Shown: positions 15,811 through 24,282 of the stretch, piece by piece | Layout: each line of letters begins with the position of its first letter | Numbering within the stretch: position 1 is the first letter of the stretch | Origin: Rhodovarius lipocyclicus | Lineage (GTDB): Bacteria > Pseudomonadota > Alphaproteobacteria > Acetobacterales > Acetobacteraceae | NCBI RefSeq assembly: GCF_009900765.1 | Contig: NZ_JAAABL010000013.1 | Location: 17,836 to 81,835, forward strand | Length of the DNA stretch: 64,000 nt | Reading direction: 5' to 3' | Program-made: the position numbers and the translations under genes | Notes under the pieces: model-generated | The model's database searches: none | The model's input: the letters and a program-made list of their open reading frames with translations, nothing else | What the model was told of the DNA's origin: nothing

Positions 15811-18402
15811 ATGTCCTCCTCTCGCCCCCCCGCCGATGGTGCCACGCCCGCGATGGCGCAGTGGTATGCCGCCAAGGCCGCCCAGCCGGATGCGTTGATC
15901 TTCTTCCGCATGGGCGATTTCTACGAGTTGTTCTTCGACGATGCCGAGGCCGCGTCGGAGGCCCTGTCCATCGCCCTGACCTATCGCGGGGAGCACCAGG
16001 GCACGCCGATCGCCATGTGCGGCGTGCCGCAGCACAGCCATGAGGCCTATCTGGCGCGGCTGATCCGGCGCGGTTTCCGGGTGGCGATCTGCGAGCAGAT
16101 GGAGACCCCGGAGGAAGCCAAGGCCCGCCGCGCCACCACCATCCGGCGGGAGGTGGTGCGCGTCGTCACCCCCGGCACCGTGACGGAGGACGCGCTGCTG
16201 GAAACCACGCGCCCCGCCTGGCTGCTGGCGCTGGTGAAGGGTGCGGCCGCTTGGCTGGACGTGACGAGCGGCGCCTTCGAGACCGAGGACGCGCCCGACA
16301 TCGCGGCGCTGATGGCGCGGCTGGAACCCAGCGAGGTGATCGCGGAGGAAGGGCTGTGGCCCGGCGCGATCGAGGCCTCGGCACCGCGCGACGCCGCGCG
16401 GCGGCTGGGCGCCGCCTTCGATGTCGCCAGCCTGGAGGGGTTCGGCACCTTCTCGGAGGCGGAGGTGCGCGCCGCGGCCATGGCGGTGGAGTATGTGCGC
16501 GCCACCCAGAACGGCAAGCTGCCGCACCTGATGCGCCCGGTGCCGCGCGGGGCGCAGGGCGTGCTGCTGATGGACGCCGCCACCCGCCGCAGCCTGGAAA
16601 TTCTGCGCAGTGAGCGTGGGGAGGCCCGCAGCACCCTGCTGACCGCCGTGGACCGCACCCTGACCGGCGCCGGCGCGCGCGAGCTGGCGGCAAGGCTGGC
16701 CGCACCGCTCGCCAGCCTGCCGGCCATCCGTGCCCGCCACGCGGCGGTGGAGGCTCTGCGCGCCAATCATGAACTGCGCGGTGCCCTGCGCGGTGTGCTG
16801 AAGGGCGCGCCGGACATGGCCCGCGCCCTGGCCCGCATCAGCCTGGAACGCTACGCCCCGCGCGATCTGGCCGCGATGCGCGACGGCCTGACGCGCGCCG
16901 AGGCGATGGCCCATCACGCGGCCCAGACCCGCCCCTTGCCGCCGCTGCTGGCCGATGCCGCCGATGCGCTGATCCCGCCCGACAGCCCCCAGGCCGAACT
17001 CGCCCGCGCCCTGGCCCAGGAACTGCCCGCCCGCTTCGAGGATGGCGGCGTGGTCGCCCCCGGCTATGACGGGCAGCTGGATGCGCTGCGGCGGTTGCGG
17101 GACGACGCGCGCGGCGCCATCGCGCTGATGCAGATGCAGCTGGCCGAGGCCTGGGGCGTCGCCTCGCTGAAGGTGAAGCACCACCAGCAGATGGGATACC
17201 TGGCGGAGGTGCAGGCGGCGGCCGGCGAGAAGCTGCTGCGCACCCCCCCGCAGGACCTGCCCGGGGAGCTGATGCCCCAGCACCGTCAGACCATGGCCAA
17301 TGCGCTGCGCTTCACCTGCGGCGCGCTGGTGGATCTGGACCGGCGGCTGGCCGATGCGGCGGATCAGGCGGCCGCGCGGGAACGCGCCATCGTGCGGCAT
17401 CTGGCGCGGCTGTGCGCCACCGCCGCCCCCGGCATTACGGCCGCCGCCCGCGCGGTGGCCGAGATCGACGTGCATGCGGCGGCCGCCGAGCTCGCCCTCG
17501 GCCCCTGGTGCCGGCCGGAGATGACGGAGGCCCCGGATTTCCACATCCAGGCCGGCCGCCACCCGGTGGTGGAGGCGGCGCTGACCCGCGCCAAGGGCCC
17601 CGCTTTCGTGCCCAACGACGCGGAGCTTTCGCCCGGCCAGCGCCTGTGCCTGCTGACCGGGCCGAACATGGCCGGCAAATCCACCTTCCTGCGGCAGAAC
17701 GCGCTGATGGTGGTGCTGGCGCAAGCGGGCCTGTTCGTGCCGGCGGAGGCCGCGCGGCTGGGCGTGGTGGACCGGCTGTTCAGCCGCGTCGGCGCCAGCG
17801 ACGATTTGGCCGGCGGGCGCTCCACCTTCATGGTCGAGATGACGGAGACGGCGGCGATCCTGAACCAGGCCGGCCCGCGCAGCTTCGTCATTCTGGATGA
17901 GGTCGGGCGCGGCACCGCCACCTGGGATGGGCTGGCCATCGCCTGGGCGGTGCTGGAGGCGCTGCACGACCGCCTGCGCTGCCGCGCCATCTTCGCCACC
18001 CATTTCCATGAGCTGACGGCCCTGGCCGGGAAACTGCCCGAGCTGCGGCTGGCCACCATGCGCGTGCGCGAATGGAAGAACGAGGTGGTGTTCCTGCACG
18101 CCGTGGGCCCCGGCGCGGCCGAGAAAAGCTGGGGCCTGCACGTCGCGCGGCTGGCGGGCGTGCCGCGCGCCGTGCTGGCGCGGGCGGAGGCGGTGCTGCA
18201 TGCCCTGGAAAGCCGGGCGCGCCAGGGCGGCGGCGTGCTGAGCGAGGAACTGCCCCTGTTCGCGCCGAAGCAGGCGACGGCGCCCGAACACCCGGTGCTG
18301 GCCGCACTCTCGACCCTGGACCCCGACGCGATGTCCCCGCGTGAGGCGCAGGATGCGCTCTATCGGTTGCGGGCGCTTCTGGAAGGCAGCCGCGAGGCCT
18401 GA
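15811..18402 (+). CDS. mutS: DNA mismatch repair protein MutS
   Basis: 863 aa. It recognises base mismatches and small loops and recruits MutL. The N-terminal mismatch-binding domain has FFRMGDFYELFFDDA, containing the Phe-x-Glu wedge. Connector, lever and clamp domains follow. The C-terminal ATPase (~600-800) has Walker A GPNMAGKSTFLRQ, ASDDLAGGRSTFMVEM, Walker B FVILDEVGRGTATWDGLAI, and the ATHFHELT switch His. Length is normal. Its last 43 nt overlap the 3' end of a small gene on the opposite strand. Confidence 0.97.
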   Translation: MSSSRPPADGATPAMAQWYAAKAAQPDALIFFRMGDFYELFFDDAEAASEALSIALTYRGEHQGTPIAMCGVPQHSHEAYLARLIRRGFRVAICEQMETPEEAKARRATTIRREVVRVVTPGTVTEDALLETTRPAWLLALVKGAAAWLDVTSGAFETEDAPDIAALMARLEPSEVIAEEGLWPGAIEASAPRDAARRLGAAFDVASLEGFGTFSEAEVRAAAMAVEYVRATQNGKLPHLMRPVPRGAQGVLLMDAATRRSLEILRSERGEARSTLLTAVDRTLTGAGARELAARLAAPLASLPAIRARHAAVEALRANHELRGALRGVLKGAPDMARALARISLERYAPRDLAAMRDGLTRAEAMAHHAAQTRPLPPLLADAADALIPPDSPQAELARALAQELPARFEDGGVVAPGYDGQLDALRRLRDDARGAIALMQMQLAEAWGVASLKVKHHQQMGYLAEVQAAAGEKLLRTPPQDLPGELMPQHRQTMANALRFTCGALVDLDRRLADAADQAAARERAIVRHLARLCATAAPGITAAARAVAEIDVHAAAAELALGPWCRPEMTEAPDFHIQAGRHPVVEAALTRAKGPAFVPNDAELSPGQRLCLLTGPNMAGKSTFLRQNALMVVLAQAGLFVPAEAARLGVVDRLFSRVGASDDLAGGRSTFMVEMTETAAILNQAGPRSFVILDEVGRGTATWDGLAIAWAVLEALHDRLRCRAIFATHFHELTALAGKLPELRLATMRVREWKNEVVFLHAVGPGAAEKSWGLHVARLAGVPRAVLARAEAVLHALESRARQGGGVLSEELPLFAPKQATAPEHPVLAALSTLDPDAMSPREAQDALYRLRALLEGSREA

Positions 18403-18656
18403 CGGTCGATCCAGGCCATGCTTTTCGCCTCCATGCTCTCCATCTTGCCCATCATGCGCGGAAAGCGGCGTTCCAGCGGGCCCACGGCCCGGTGCGCCCA
18501 CATATACTGGTCGCGCAGGATATAGACGCCGAGCACCACGAAGATGCTTCCGTGCAGAAACGGAAGGATCACCCCGGCCACCCCCAGATGAAGCAGGCCA
18601 ATGCCCGCGATGCGGCGTTTCAGGGAGCGTCGGCGGATGAACATGCGCGAATCCAT
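18360..18656 (-). CDS. Small PGPGW/DUF454-like inner-membrane protein
   Basis: 98 aa from the ATG at 18656; an ATG at 18644 is equally possible. Basic N-terminus FIRRRSLKRR is followed by two close hydrophobic segments, IAGIGLLHLGVAGVILPFLH and SIFVVLGVYILRDQY, then an amphipathic basic tail (RRFPRMMGKMESMEAK). The LPFL-x-G-x-x-FVxxG-x-xxL pattern resembles small PGPGW-type membrane proteins. Function unknown. Its 3' end runs antiparallel into the mutS 3' end by 43 nt, and it is divergent from glnD across ~110 nt. Confidence 0.6.
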   Translation of the reverse strand: MDSRMFIRRRSLKRRIAGIGLLHLGVAGVILPFLHGSIFVVLGVYILRDQYMWAHRAVGPLERRFPRMMGKMESMEAKSMAWIDRQASRLPSRSARNR

Positions 18657-18767
18657 ATGGTGCGCACATAACATCCATGCAATGTGCATAACCCTTGCGC
18701 AAAGCGCGGTGCACAGCCCTAATACTGCGCTAGCCCGAGGCGCATCACCTGGATTAATGAAACACGC

Positions 18768-21548
18768 ATGAAAACCGATGCGGCTATGCCTGCCGCCATG
18801 ACGCCAGAGGCGCCCGGCTTCGGGGCCCAATGCGGTGCCGAAGAAGCGGCGCTGAAATCCCGGCTGATCCCCGGCGGCACGCCCATCCCGCGTGATGCCG
18901 CCCTGGCGCTGCTGCGCAGTGAGCTGGGGGGTGTCCAGGCCCGCGTCCAGCGCGCGTTCGAAGCCCGCGAAATCATGGGCCTGCCCGCCGCCCGCATGCT
19001 GTCCGGCCATATGGATGCGCTGATCCTGGCCATCCATGCCTATGCGCTGGCGACCATCCCGCGCGGCTTCCGCGACAAGCCGGAGCCCTTCGCCCTGATC
19101 GCCACCGGCGGCTATGGCCGCGGCGTGCTGGCGCCCTATTCCGATATCGACCTGCTGTTCCTGACCCCCGGCAGCCCCGGCACCCGCACCACCCGCGTGG
19201 TGGAATTCATGCTGTACCTGCTGTGGGACCTGGGGCTGAAGGTCGGCCACGCCACGCGCGGCATCAAGGATTGCCTGGCCCACGCGCGCTCCGACCTGAC
19301 CATCCAGACCGCGCTGGTGGATGGCCGCTTCCTGGGCGGGGACGAACCCACCTGGGTGAAGTTCGACACCGATTTCGCCAAGATGCGGGCCAAGGACGGG
19401 CTCGGCCCCTTCCTGACCGGCAAGCGCGCCGAACGCGCCGCCCGCCATGCCCGCTATGGCGAAACCCCCTTCATGGTGGAGCCCCATCTGAAGGAAGGCC
19501 GCGGCGGTTTGCGTGATCTGCAGACGCTGTACTGGCTGTCCCGCCACGCCTTCAACACCGCCGGCCTGCATGAGCTGGTGGGCGATGGCAGCCCCGGCGG
19601 CGGGTTGCTGACCGAGGGCGAGGCCCGTGCCTTCCGCCGCGCCTGGGACTTCCTGTGGACCATCCGCTTCCACCTGCACTACGTCACCGGCCGGGCCGAG
19701 GAACGCCTGACCTTCGACCTGCAGCCGGTGCTGGCCGCCCGCATGGGCTATTCGCGCCATGGCCCCCAGGAGGGTGCCGAGCGCTTCATGAAGCACCTGT
19801 TCCTGACCAGCCGTGAGGTGCTGCGCCTGACGCGCGTGCTGGAACCGGCGCTGGAACGCGCCGCACTCGGCGCGCCCGCCCGCCGGCGCGACGGCGACGC
19901 CGCCCTGCACAAGGAAGGCCTGGCCTTCGCCGACGGCAAGCTGGTGGCGGCCCCGCCCGGCCGCGATTTCTCGCGTGAGCCCATCCTGATGCTGCGCATC
20001 ATGCGCGCGGCGCGGGACCGGGCGCTGGATATCCATCCGCTGGCGATCCGTGCGCTGATCCGCCACTCCCGCCAGGTGGACCAGCTGCGCGGGGAGCCCG
20101 AGGCGAACGAGATCTTCCTGGACCTGCTGACCGGGAAGGACGCGCCCAAATGGCTCGGCCTGATGAACGAGACGGGCTTCCTCTCCCGTTTCCTGCCCGA
20201 CTGGGCCCGGATCGTGGGCCTCATGCAGTTCGACACCTATCACGTCTTCACGGTGGACGAGCACACCATCCAGGCCATCAGCGTGCTGCAGCAACTGGAG
20301 GCGCACCAGCTGGACCAGATCGCCCCGGTCGCCAGCGACCTGATCGGCCAGCTGCAATCCCGCAGGGCCTTGTATGTCGCCACCCTGCTGCATGACATCG
20401 CCAAGGGCCGGGGCGGCGACCACAGCGAACTCGGCGCCCGGCTGGCGCAGGACATCTGTCCCAAGCTCGGCCTTTCCCCCGAGGAGACGGAGACCGTCTC
20501 CTGGCTCGTGCTGCACCACCTGCTGGTCAGCCAGACCGCCTTCCGGCGGGACATCGAGGACCCCAAGACCGTCCTCGACATCGCGGACATCATCCAATCC
20601 CCCGAACGCCTGCGCCTGCTCCTCGTGCTGACCGTGTGCGACATGCGCGCGGTGGGGCCCAAGGTGTGGAATGGCTGGAAGGCCACCCTGCTGCGCGAGG
20701 TGTACTGGCGCGTCTCCGAAGTGCTGGCCGGCGGGCTGACGGTGCCCGAGCGCGACGTGCGCGTGGCCCGCGCCAAGGAAGCCGCGGCGGAACAGCTCAC
20801 CATGTCCGGCTGGTCGCAGGCCGATCTGGATCACTTCCTGTCGCTCGGCTACTCGGGCTACTGGCTGTCCTTCGACGCGGAAACCCATGCCCGCCATGCC
20901 TCGATAGTCCGGGAGGCGGAGGCCGCGAACGCACCCCTGACCGTGCGCAGCGCGGTGCTGCGGGCGCGCGCGGTGACGGAGGTTACCGTCTATGCGCTCG
21001 ACCATCCGGGCCTGTTCAGCCGCATCTCGGGCGCGCTGGCGGTGGCTGGCGCCACCATCGTGGATGCGCGCATCCACACCCTGACCAATTCCATGGCGCT
21101 GGACACCTTCTGGGTGCAGGACAGCTCCGGCGGGCCCTTCGACCAGCCGCACCGCCTCGCCAAGCTCTCCGTGCTGATCGAACAGGCGCTGAACGGGCGG
21201 CTGAAGCTGGCGCAGGAGATCCGCAAGGTGCGGCGCGAACCCGCCCGCCTGCGCGCCGTGACGGTGCCGCCGCGCGTGGTGGTGGACAACCACGCCAGCA
21301 ACACCCACACCGTGATCGAGGTGAACGGGCGCGACCGCCCCGGCCTGCTGCATGACGTGACGGCCGCGATCAGCCGGCATGGGCTGCAGATCGCCTCCGC
21401 CCACATCACCACCTACGGCGTGCGCGCGGTGGACGTGTTCTACGTGAAGGACAATTTCGGCCTGAAGGTGGACAATGAGCGCAAGCTGGCGCCGCTGCGC
21501 GCCTCCCTGCTCGAAGCGTTGACGCCGCCGGAACTGGTGATGGTGTAG
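18768..21548 (+). CDS. glnD: [Protein-PII] uridylyltransferase/uridylyl-removing enzyme
   Basis: 926 aa. GlnD is the primary glutamine sensor: it uridylylates PII when nitrogen is short and removes UMP when glutamine is plentiful, thereby steering GlnE. The nucleotidyltransferase motif ATGGYGRGVLAPYSDIDLLF is at ~105-125. The HD domain has LLHDIAKGRGGDHSELG (~540-556), and two C-terminal ACT domains (~735-815 and ~845-925) start at TEVTVYALDHPGLFSRISGA and VIEVNGRDRPGLLHDVTAAI. All four functional parts are present. Confidence 0.97.
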   Translation: MKTDAAMPAAMTPEAPGFGAQCGAEEAALKSRLIPGGTPIPRDAALALLRSELGGVQARVQRAFEAREIMGLPAARMLSGHMDALILAIHAYALATIPRGFRDKPEPFALIATGGYGRGVLAPYSDIDLLFLTPGSPGTRTTRVVEFMLYLLWDLGLKVGHATRGIKDCLAHARSDLTIQTALVDGRFLGGDEPTWVKFDTDFAKMRAKDGLGPFLTGKRAERAARHARYGETPFMVEPHLKEGRGGLRDLQTLYWLSRHAFNTAGLHELVGDGSPGGGLLTEGEARAFRRAWDFLWTIRFHLHYVTGRAEERLTFDLQPVLAARMGYSRHGPQEGAERFMKHLFLTSREVLRLTRVLEPALERAALGAPARRRDGDAALHKEGLAFADGKLVAAPPGRDFSREPILMLRIMRAARDRALDIHPLAIRALIRHSRQVDQLRGEPEANEIFLDLLTGKDAPKWLGLMNETGFLSRFLPDWARIVGLMQFDTYHVFTVDEHTIQAISVLQQLEAHQLDQIAPVASDLIGQLQSRRALYVATLLHDIAKGRGGDHSELGARLAQDICPKLGLSPEETETVSWLVLHHLLVSQTAFRRDIEDPKTVLDIADIIQSPERLRLLLVLTVCDMRAVGPKVWNGWKATLLREVYWRVSEVLAGGLTVPERDVRVARAKEAAAEQLTMSGWSQADLDHFLSLGYSGYWLSFDAETHARHASIVREAEAANAPLTVRSAVLRARAVTEVTVYALDHPGLFSRISGALAVAGATIVDARIHTLTNSMALDTFWVQDSSGGPFDQPHRLAKLSVLIEQALNGRLKLAQEIRKVRREPARLRAVTVPPRVVVDNHASNTHTVIEVNGRDRPGLLHDVTAAISRHGLQIASAHITTYGVRAVDVFYVKDNFGLKVDNERKLAPLRASLLEALTPPELVMV

Positions 21549-21600
21549 GGGGGGGGCCTGCCCCTTCCCCCCGAGCCCCGCCCGTGGGACACCGCCTGTC

Positions 21601-23139
21601 ATGCTGCGCCATTTCGCCACTGTCGGCGGCTGGACCATGGCGAGCCGCTTGCTCGGCTTCGCGCGGGACATGCTGATCGCCGCCCGGCTGGGTGCCGGCC
21701 CGATGGCCGACGCCTTTTTCGTCGCCCTGAAACTGCCCAACCTGTTCCGCCGCCTGTTCGGGGAGGGCGCGTTCAACGCCGCCTTCGTGCCCGCCTTCGC
21801 CGCGCTGTACACGCGCCAGGGCCCGGCCATGGCCCGCCAGCTGGCCGAGCGCCTGGCCGCGCTGATGGCGCTGTGGCTGGGCGGGCTGACGGCGCTGGGG
21901 CTGGTGTTCATGCCCCAGGTGCTGGCGGTGCTGGCCCCCGGCTTCGCCGCGCGCGGCGAGGCGCAGATGCAGTTGGCCACGGAGCTGACGCGCATCGTCT
22001 TCCCGTATCTGCCCTTCATCTGCCTGACGGCGCTGGTCTCCGGCGTGTTGAACAGCATGTCGCGCTTCACGGCGGCGGCGGCGGCGCCGATCTTCTTCAA
22101 CCTGCTGTCGATGGCGGCGCTGCTGGGGCTGTCGCGCTACACGGCCACGCCCGCCCATGCGCTGGCCTGGGGCGTGACCATTTCGGGCGTGGCGCAGCTG
22201 GTCCTGGTGTGGTGGGCGGCGGCGCGGGCGGGGATGGTGCTGCGCCCGGCCTGGCCGCGCCTGTCGCCGGCCGAGATGCAGGTGCTGCGCCGCATGGGCC
22301 CCGGCCTGATCGGCGCGGGCGTCACGCAGTTGAACCTGGCCGTCGATGTCATCATCGCCTCGCTGCTGCCGGCCGGGTCGGTGTCCTTCCTCTATTACGC
22401 GGACCGCGTGGCGCAGCTGCCGCTGGGCGTCATCGGCGCCGCGATCGGCACCGCGCTGCTGCCCACCCTGGCGGCGCAGCTGGCGGGCGGCAAAAGCCTG
22501 TCGGCGCATCTGTCGATGAACCGCGGCGTGGAGATCACCCTGGCGCTGTGCGTGCCCGCCGCCGCGGCGCTGATGGTGCTGGCGCAGCCTATCATGGCGG
22601 TGCTGTTCCAGCGCGGCGCCTATACCGCCGCCGATGTCGCGGCCAGCGCGCCGGTGCTGGTGGCCTATTCGGCCGGGCTGCCGGCCTTCGTGCTGGTGAA
22701 GGCGCTGGCGCCCGGCTTCTTCGCGCGCGGGGATACGCGCACGCCGGTGGTGATCGGGCTGGGCACGGTGGCGCTGAACCTGGGGCTGAACCTGGCCTTC
22801 CTGTACGGCACGGCGCTGGGGCCGGTGGGCATCGCGGCGGCCACCGGCATCGCGGCCTGGGTGAATGCCGGGCTGCTGGGCGTGCTGCTGCTGCGCCGGC
22901 GGATGTGGGTGCCCGACCGCCGCCTGCGCCGCGACATGCCGCGCCTGCTGGGCGCCGCCGCCGCCATGGCGGCCGTGCTGTGGGGGCTGGCACGGGTGTT
23001 GCCCATGGGGCCTGGGGCGCTGGGCAGCGCGGCCTTCGCGCTGGTCTGCGTGCTGGGGGCGGGGTGCTACTTCGCACTGGCGCATGTCAGCGGGGCGCTG
23101 GACCTGCGGGAAGTGAAGCGGATGCTGCGGCGGCGATAG
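21601..23139 (+). CDS. murJ: Lipid II flippase MurJ (MviN)
   Basis: 512 aa with about 14 membrane helices. It flips lipid-linked peptidoglycan precursor across the inner membrane. The N-terminus FATVGGWTMASRLLGFARDM and the following AARLGAGPMADAFFVALKLP are diagnostic of the MOP-family MurJ branch, as is NLFRRLFGEGAFNAAFVPAF. A second-half repeat is visible at LLPAGSVSFLYYADRVAQLP. It follows glnD by ~50 nt, a pairing common in Alphaproteobacteria, and with uppP forms the lipid-carrier arm of wall synthesis. Confidence 0.96.
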   Translation: MLRHFATVGGWTMASRLLGFARDMLIAARLGAGPMADAFFVALKLPNLFRRLFGEGAFNAAFVPAFAALYTRQGPAMARQLAERLAALMALWLGGLTALGLVFMPQVLAVLAPGFAARGEAQMQLATELTRIVFPYLPFICLTALVSGVLNSMSRFTAAAAAPIFFNLLSMAALLGLSRYTATPAHALAWGVTISGVAQLVLVWWAAARAGMVLRPAWPRLSPAEMQVLRRMGPGLIGAGVTQLNLAVDVIIASLLPAGSVSFLYYADRVAQLPLGVIGAAIGTALLPTLAAQLAGGKSLSAHLSMNRGVEITLALCVPAAAALMVLAQPIMAVLFQRGAYTAADVAASAPVLVAYSAGLPAFVLVKALAPGFFARGDTRTPVVIGLGTVALNLGLNLAFLYGTALGPVGIAAATGIAAWVNAGLLGVLLLRRRMWVPDRRLRRDMPRLLGAAAAMAAVLWGLARVLPMGPGALGSAAFALVCVLGAGCYFALAHVSGALDLREVKRMLRRR

Positions 23140-23165
23140 GGGAAAGGCTCCCGGCGGGGGAGTTT

Positions 23166-23184
23166 GAGGGGGCGGCGCCCCCTC
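23166..23184. terminator. GC hairpin between murJ and trpS
   Basis: GAGGGGGC, loop GGC, GCCCCCTC, an 8-bp stem without a T-run 27 nt after the murJ stop. It belongs to the recurrent 3-nt-loop hairpin family seen at other gene ends here. Confidence 0.45.
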
Positions 23185-23250
23185 GGCACCTTGACCCCCA
23201 CGCCCCATCGCGCGAAGCAAAGCGCTTCTATCCACCACGGAAGCACCCCC

Positions 23251-24252
23251 ATGCAGCGCGTCTTTTCGGGCATTCAGCCCTCTGGCATCCCCACTCTCGG
23301 CAATTACCTGGGTGCCATCCGCAACTGGGTGCCGATGCAGGACCAGAATGAGTGCCTGTTCTGCGTGGTGGATCTGCACGCGATCACCCAGAAGCAGGAC
23401 CCGAAGGAGCTGCTCTCCAACACCCGTGAGATGGCCGCCACGCTGCTGGCCTGCGGGTTGGACCTGAACAAGTGCACCCTGTTCGTGCAGTCCCATGTGC
23501 CGGCGCATGCGCAGCTGGGCTGGGTGTTCAACTGCGTCGCCCGCATGGGCTGGCTGAACCGCATGACGCAGTTCAAGGACAAGGCCGGCAAGAACCGCGA
23601 GGAGGTCAGCACCGGCCTGTTCGTGTATCCGAACCTGATGGCGGCCGACATCCTGGTCTATCACGCCACCGTCGTGCCGGTGGGCGACGACCAGAAGCAG
23701 CACCTGGAACTGGCGAACGACATCGCGCAGAAGTTCAACCACGATTACGGCGTGGACTTCTTCCCCAACATCCAGCCGATGATCCAGGGCGTGGCCGCGC
23801 GGGTGATGTCCCTGCGCGACGGCACGAAGAAGATGAGCAAGTCCGATCCCTCGGACCAGTCGCGCATCAACCTGACGGACGACGCGGACCTGATCGCGGA
23901 CAAGATCAAGCGCGCCAAGACCGACCCCGACGTGCTGCCCGACAATGTGGCCGCGCTGGACGGAAGGCCGGAGGCGCGGAACCTGGTCGGCATCCTGGCC
24001 GCCGTGGCCGGCACCACCGCCCAGGCGGTGCTGGATGAGCACGCGGGCAAGGGTTTCGGCGCCTTCAAGCCGGTGCTGACGGAGGCACTGGTGGCGCATC
24101 TCGGCCCCATCCGCGCCGAGATGCAGCGCCTGCTGACCGACCCCGGCGCGCTGGATGCCGAACTGCGCCGCGGCGCGGAGAAGGCCGAGGCGATCGCCGA
24201 GCCCATCCTGAAGCGGGCCTACGAGATCGTGGGCTTCCTGCCCCGGCGGTAA
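23251..24252 (+). CDS. trpS: Tryptophan-tRNA ligase
   Basis: 333-aa class Ic synthetase charging tRNA-Trp. The start at 23251 ([12 protein letters not shown]) places the HIGH-equivalent [14 protein letters not shown] within the first 25 residues. The in-frame ATG at 23164 falls inside the upstream GC hairpin and is rejected. The KMSKS loop is present as [10 protein letters not shown] (~190-199). [20 protein letters not shown] matches the conserved catalytic-domain segment. Length is typical. Confidence 0.97.
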   Translation: MQRVFSGIQPSGIPTLGNYLGAIRNWVPMQDQNECLFCVVDLHAITQKQDPKELLSNTREMAATLLACGLDLNKCTLFVQSHVPAHAQLGWVFNCVARMGWLNRMTQFKDKAGKNREEVSTGLFVYPNLMAADILVYHATVVPVGDDQKQHLELANDIAQKFNHDYGVDFFPNIQPMIQGVAARVMSLRDGTKKMSKSDPSDQSRINLTDDADLIADKIKRAKTDPDVLPDNVAALDGRPEARNLVGILAAVAGTTAQAVLDEHAGKGFGAFKPVLTEALVAHLGPIRAEMQRLLTDPGALDAELRRGAEKAEAIAEPILKRAYEIVGFLPRR

Positions 24253-24282
24253 GGGCTGAACCCAGGGGGCGGCGCCACCTGG

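Noticed and set aside
15796..18714. 972-codon open frame opposite mutS
   Set aside because: Antisense of a confident mutS. Only the small membrane-protein gene at 18360-18656, in another frame, is supported on that strand.
18657..22100. Long antisense frame opposite glnD and murJ
   Set aside because: Low-complexity shadow of two confident genes. Only its extreme 3' part (18360-18656) looks like a real protein.
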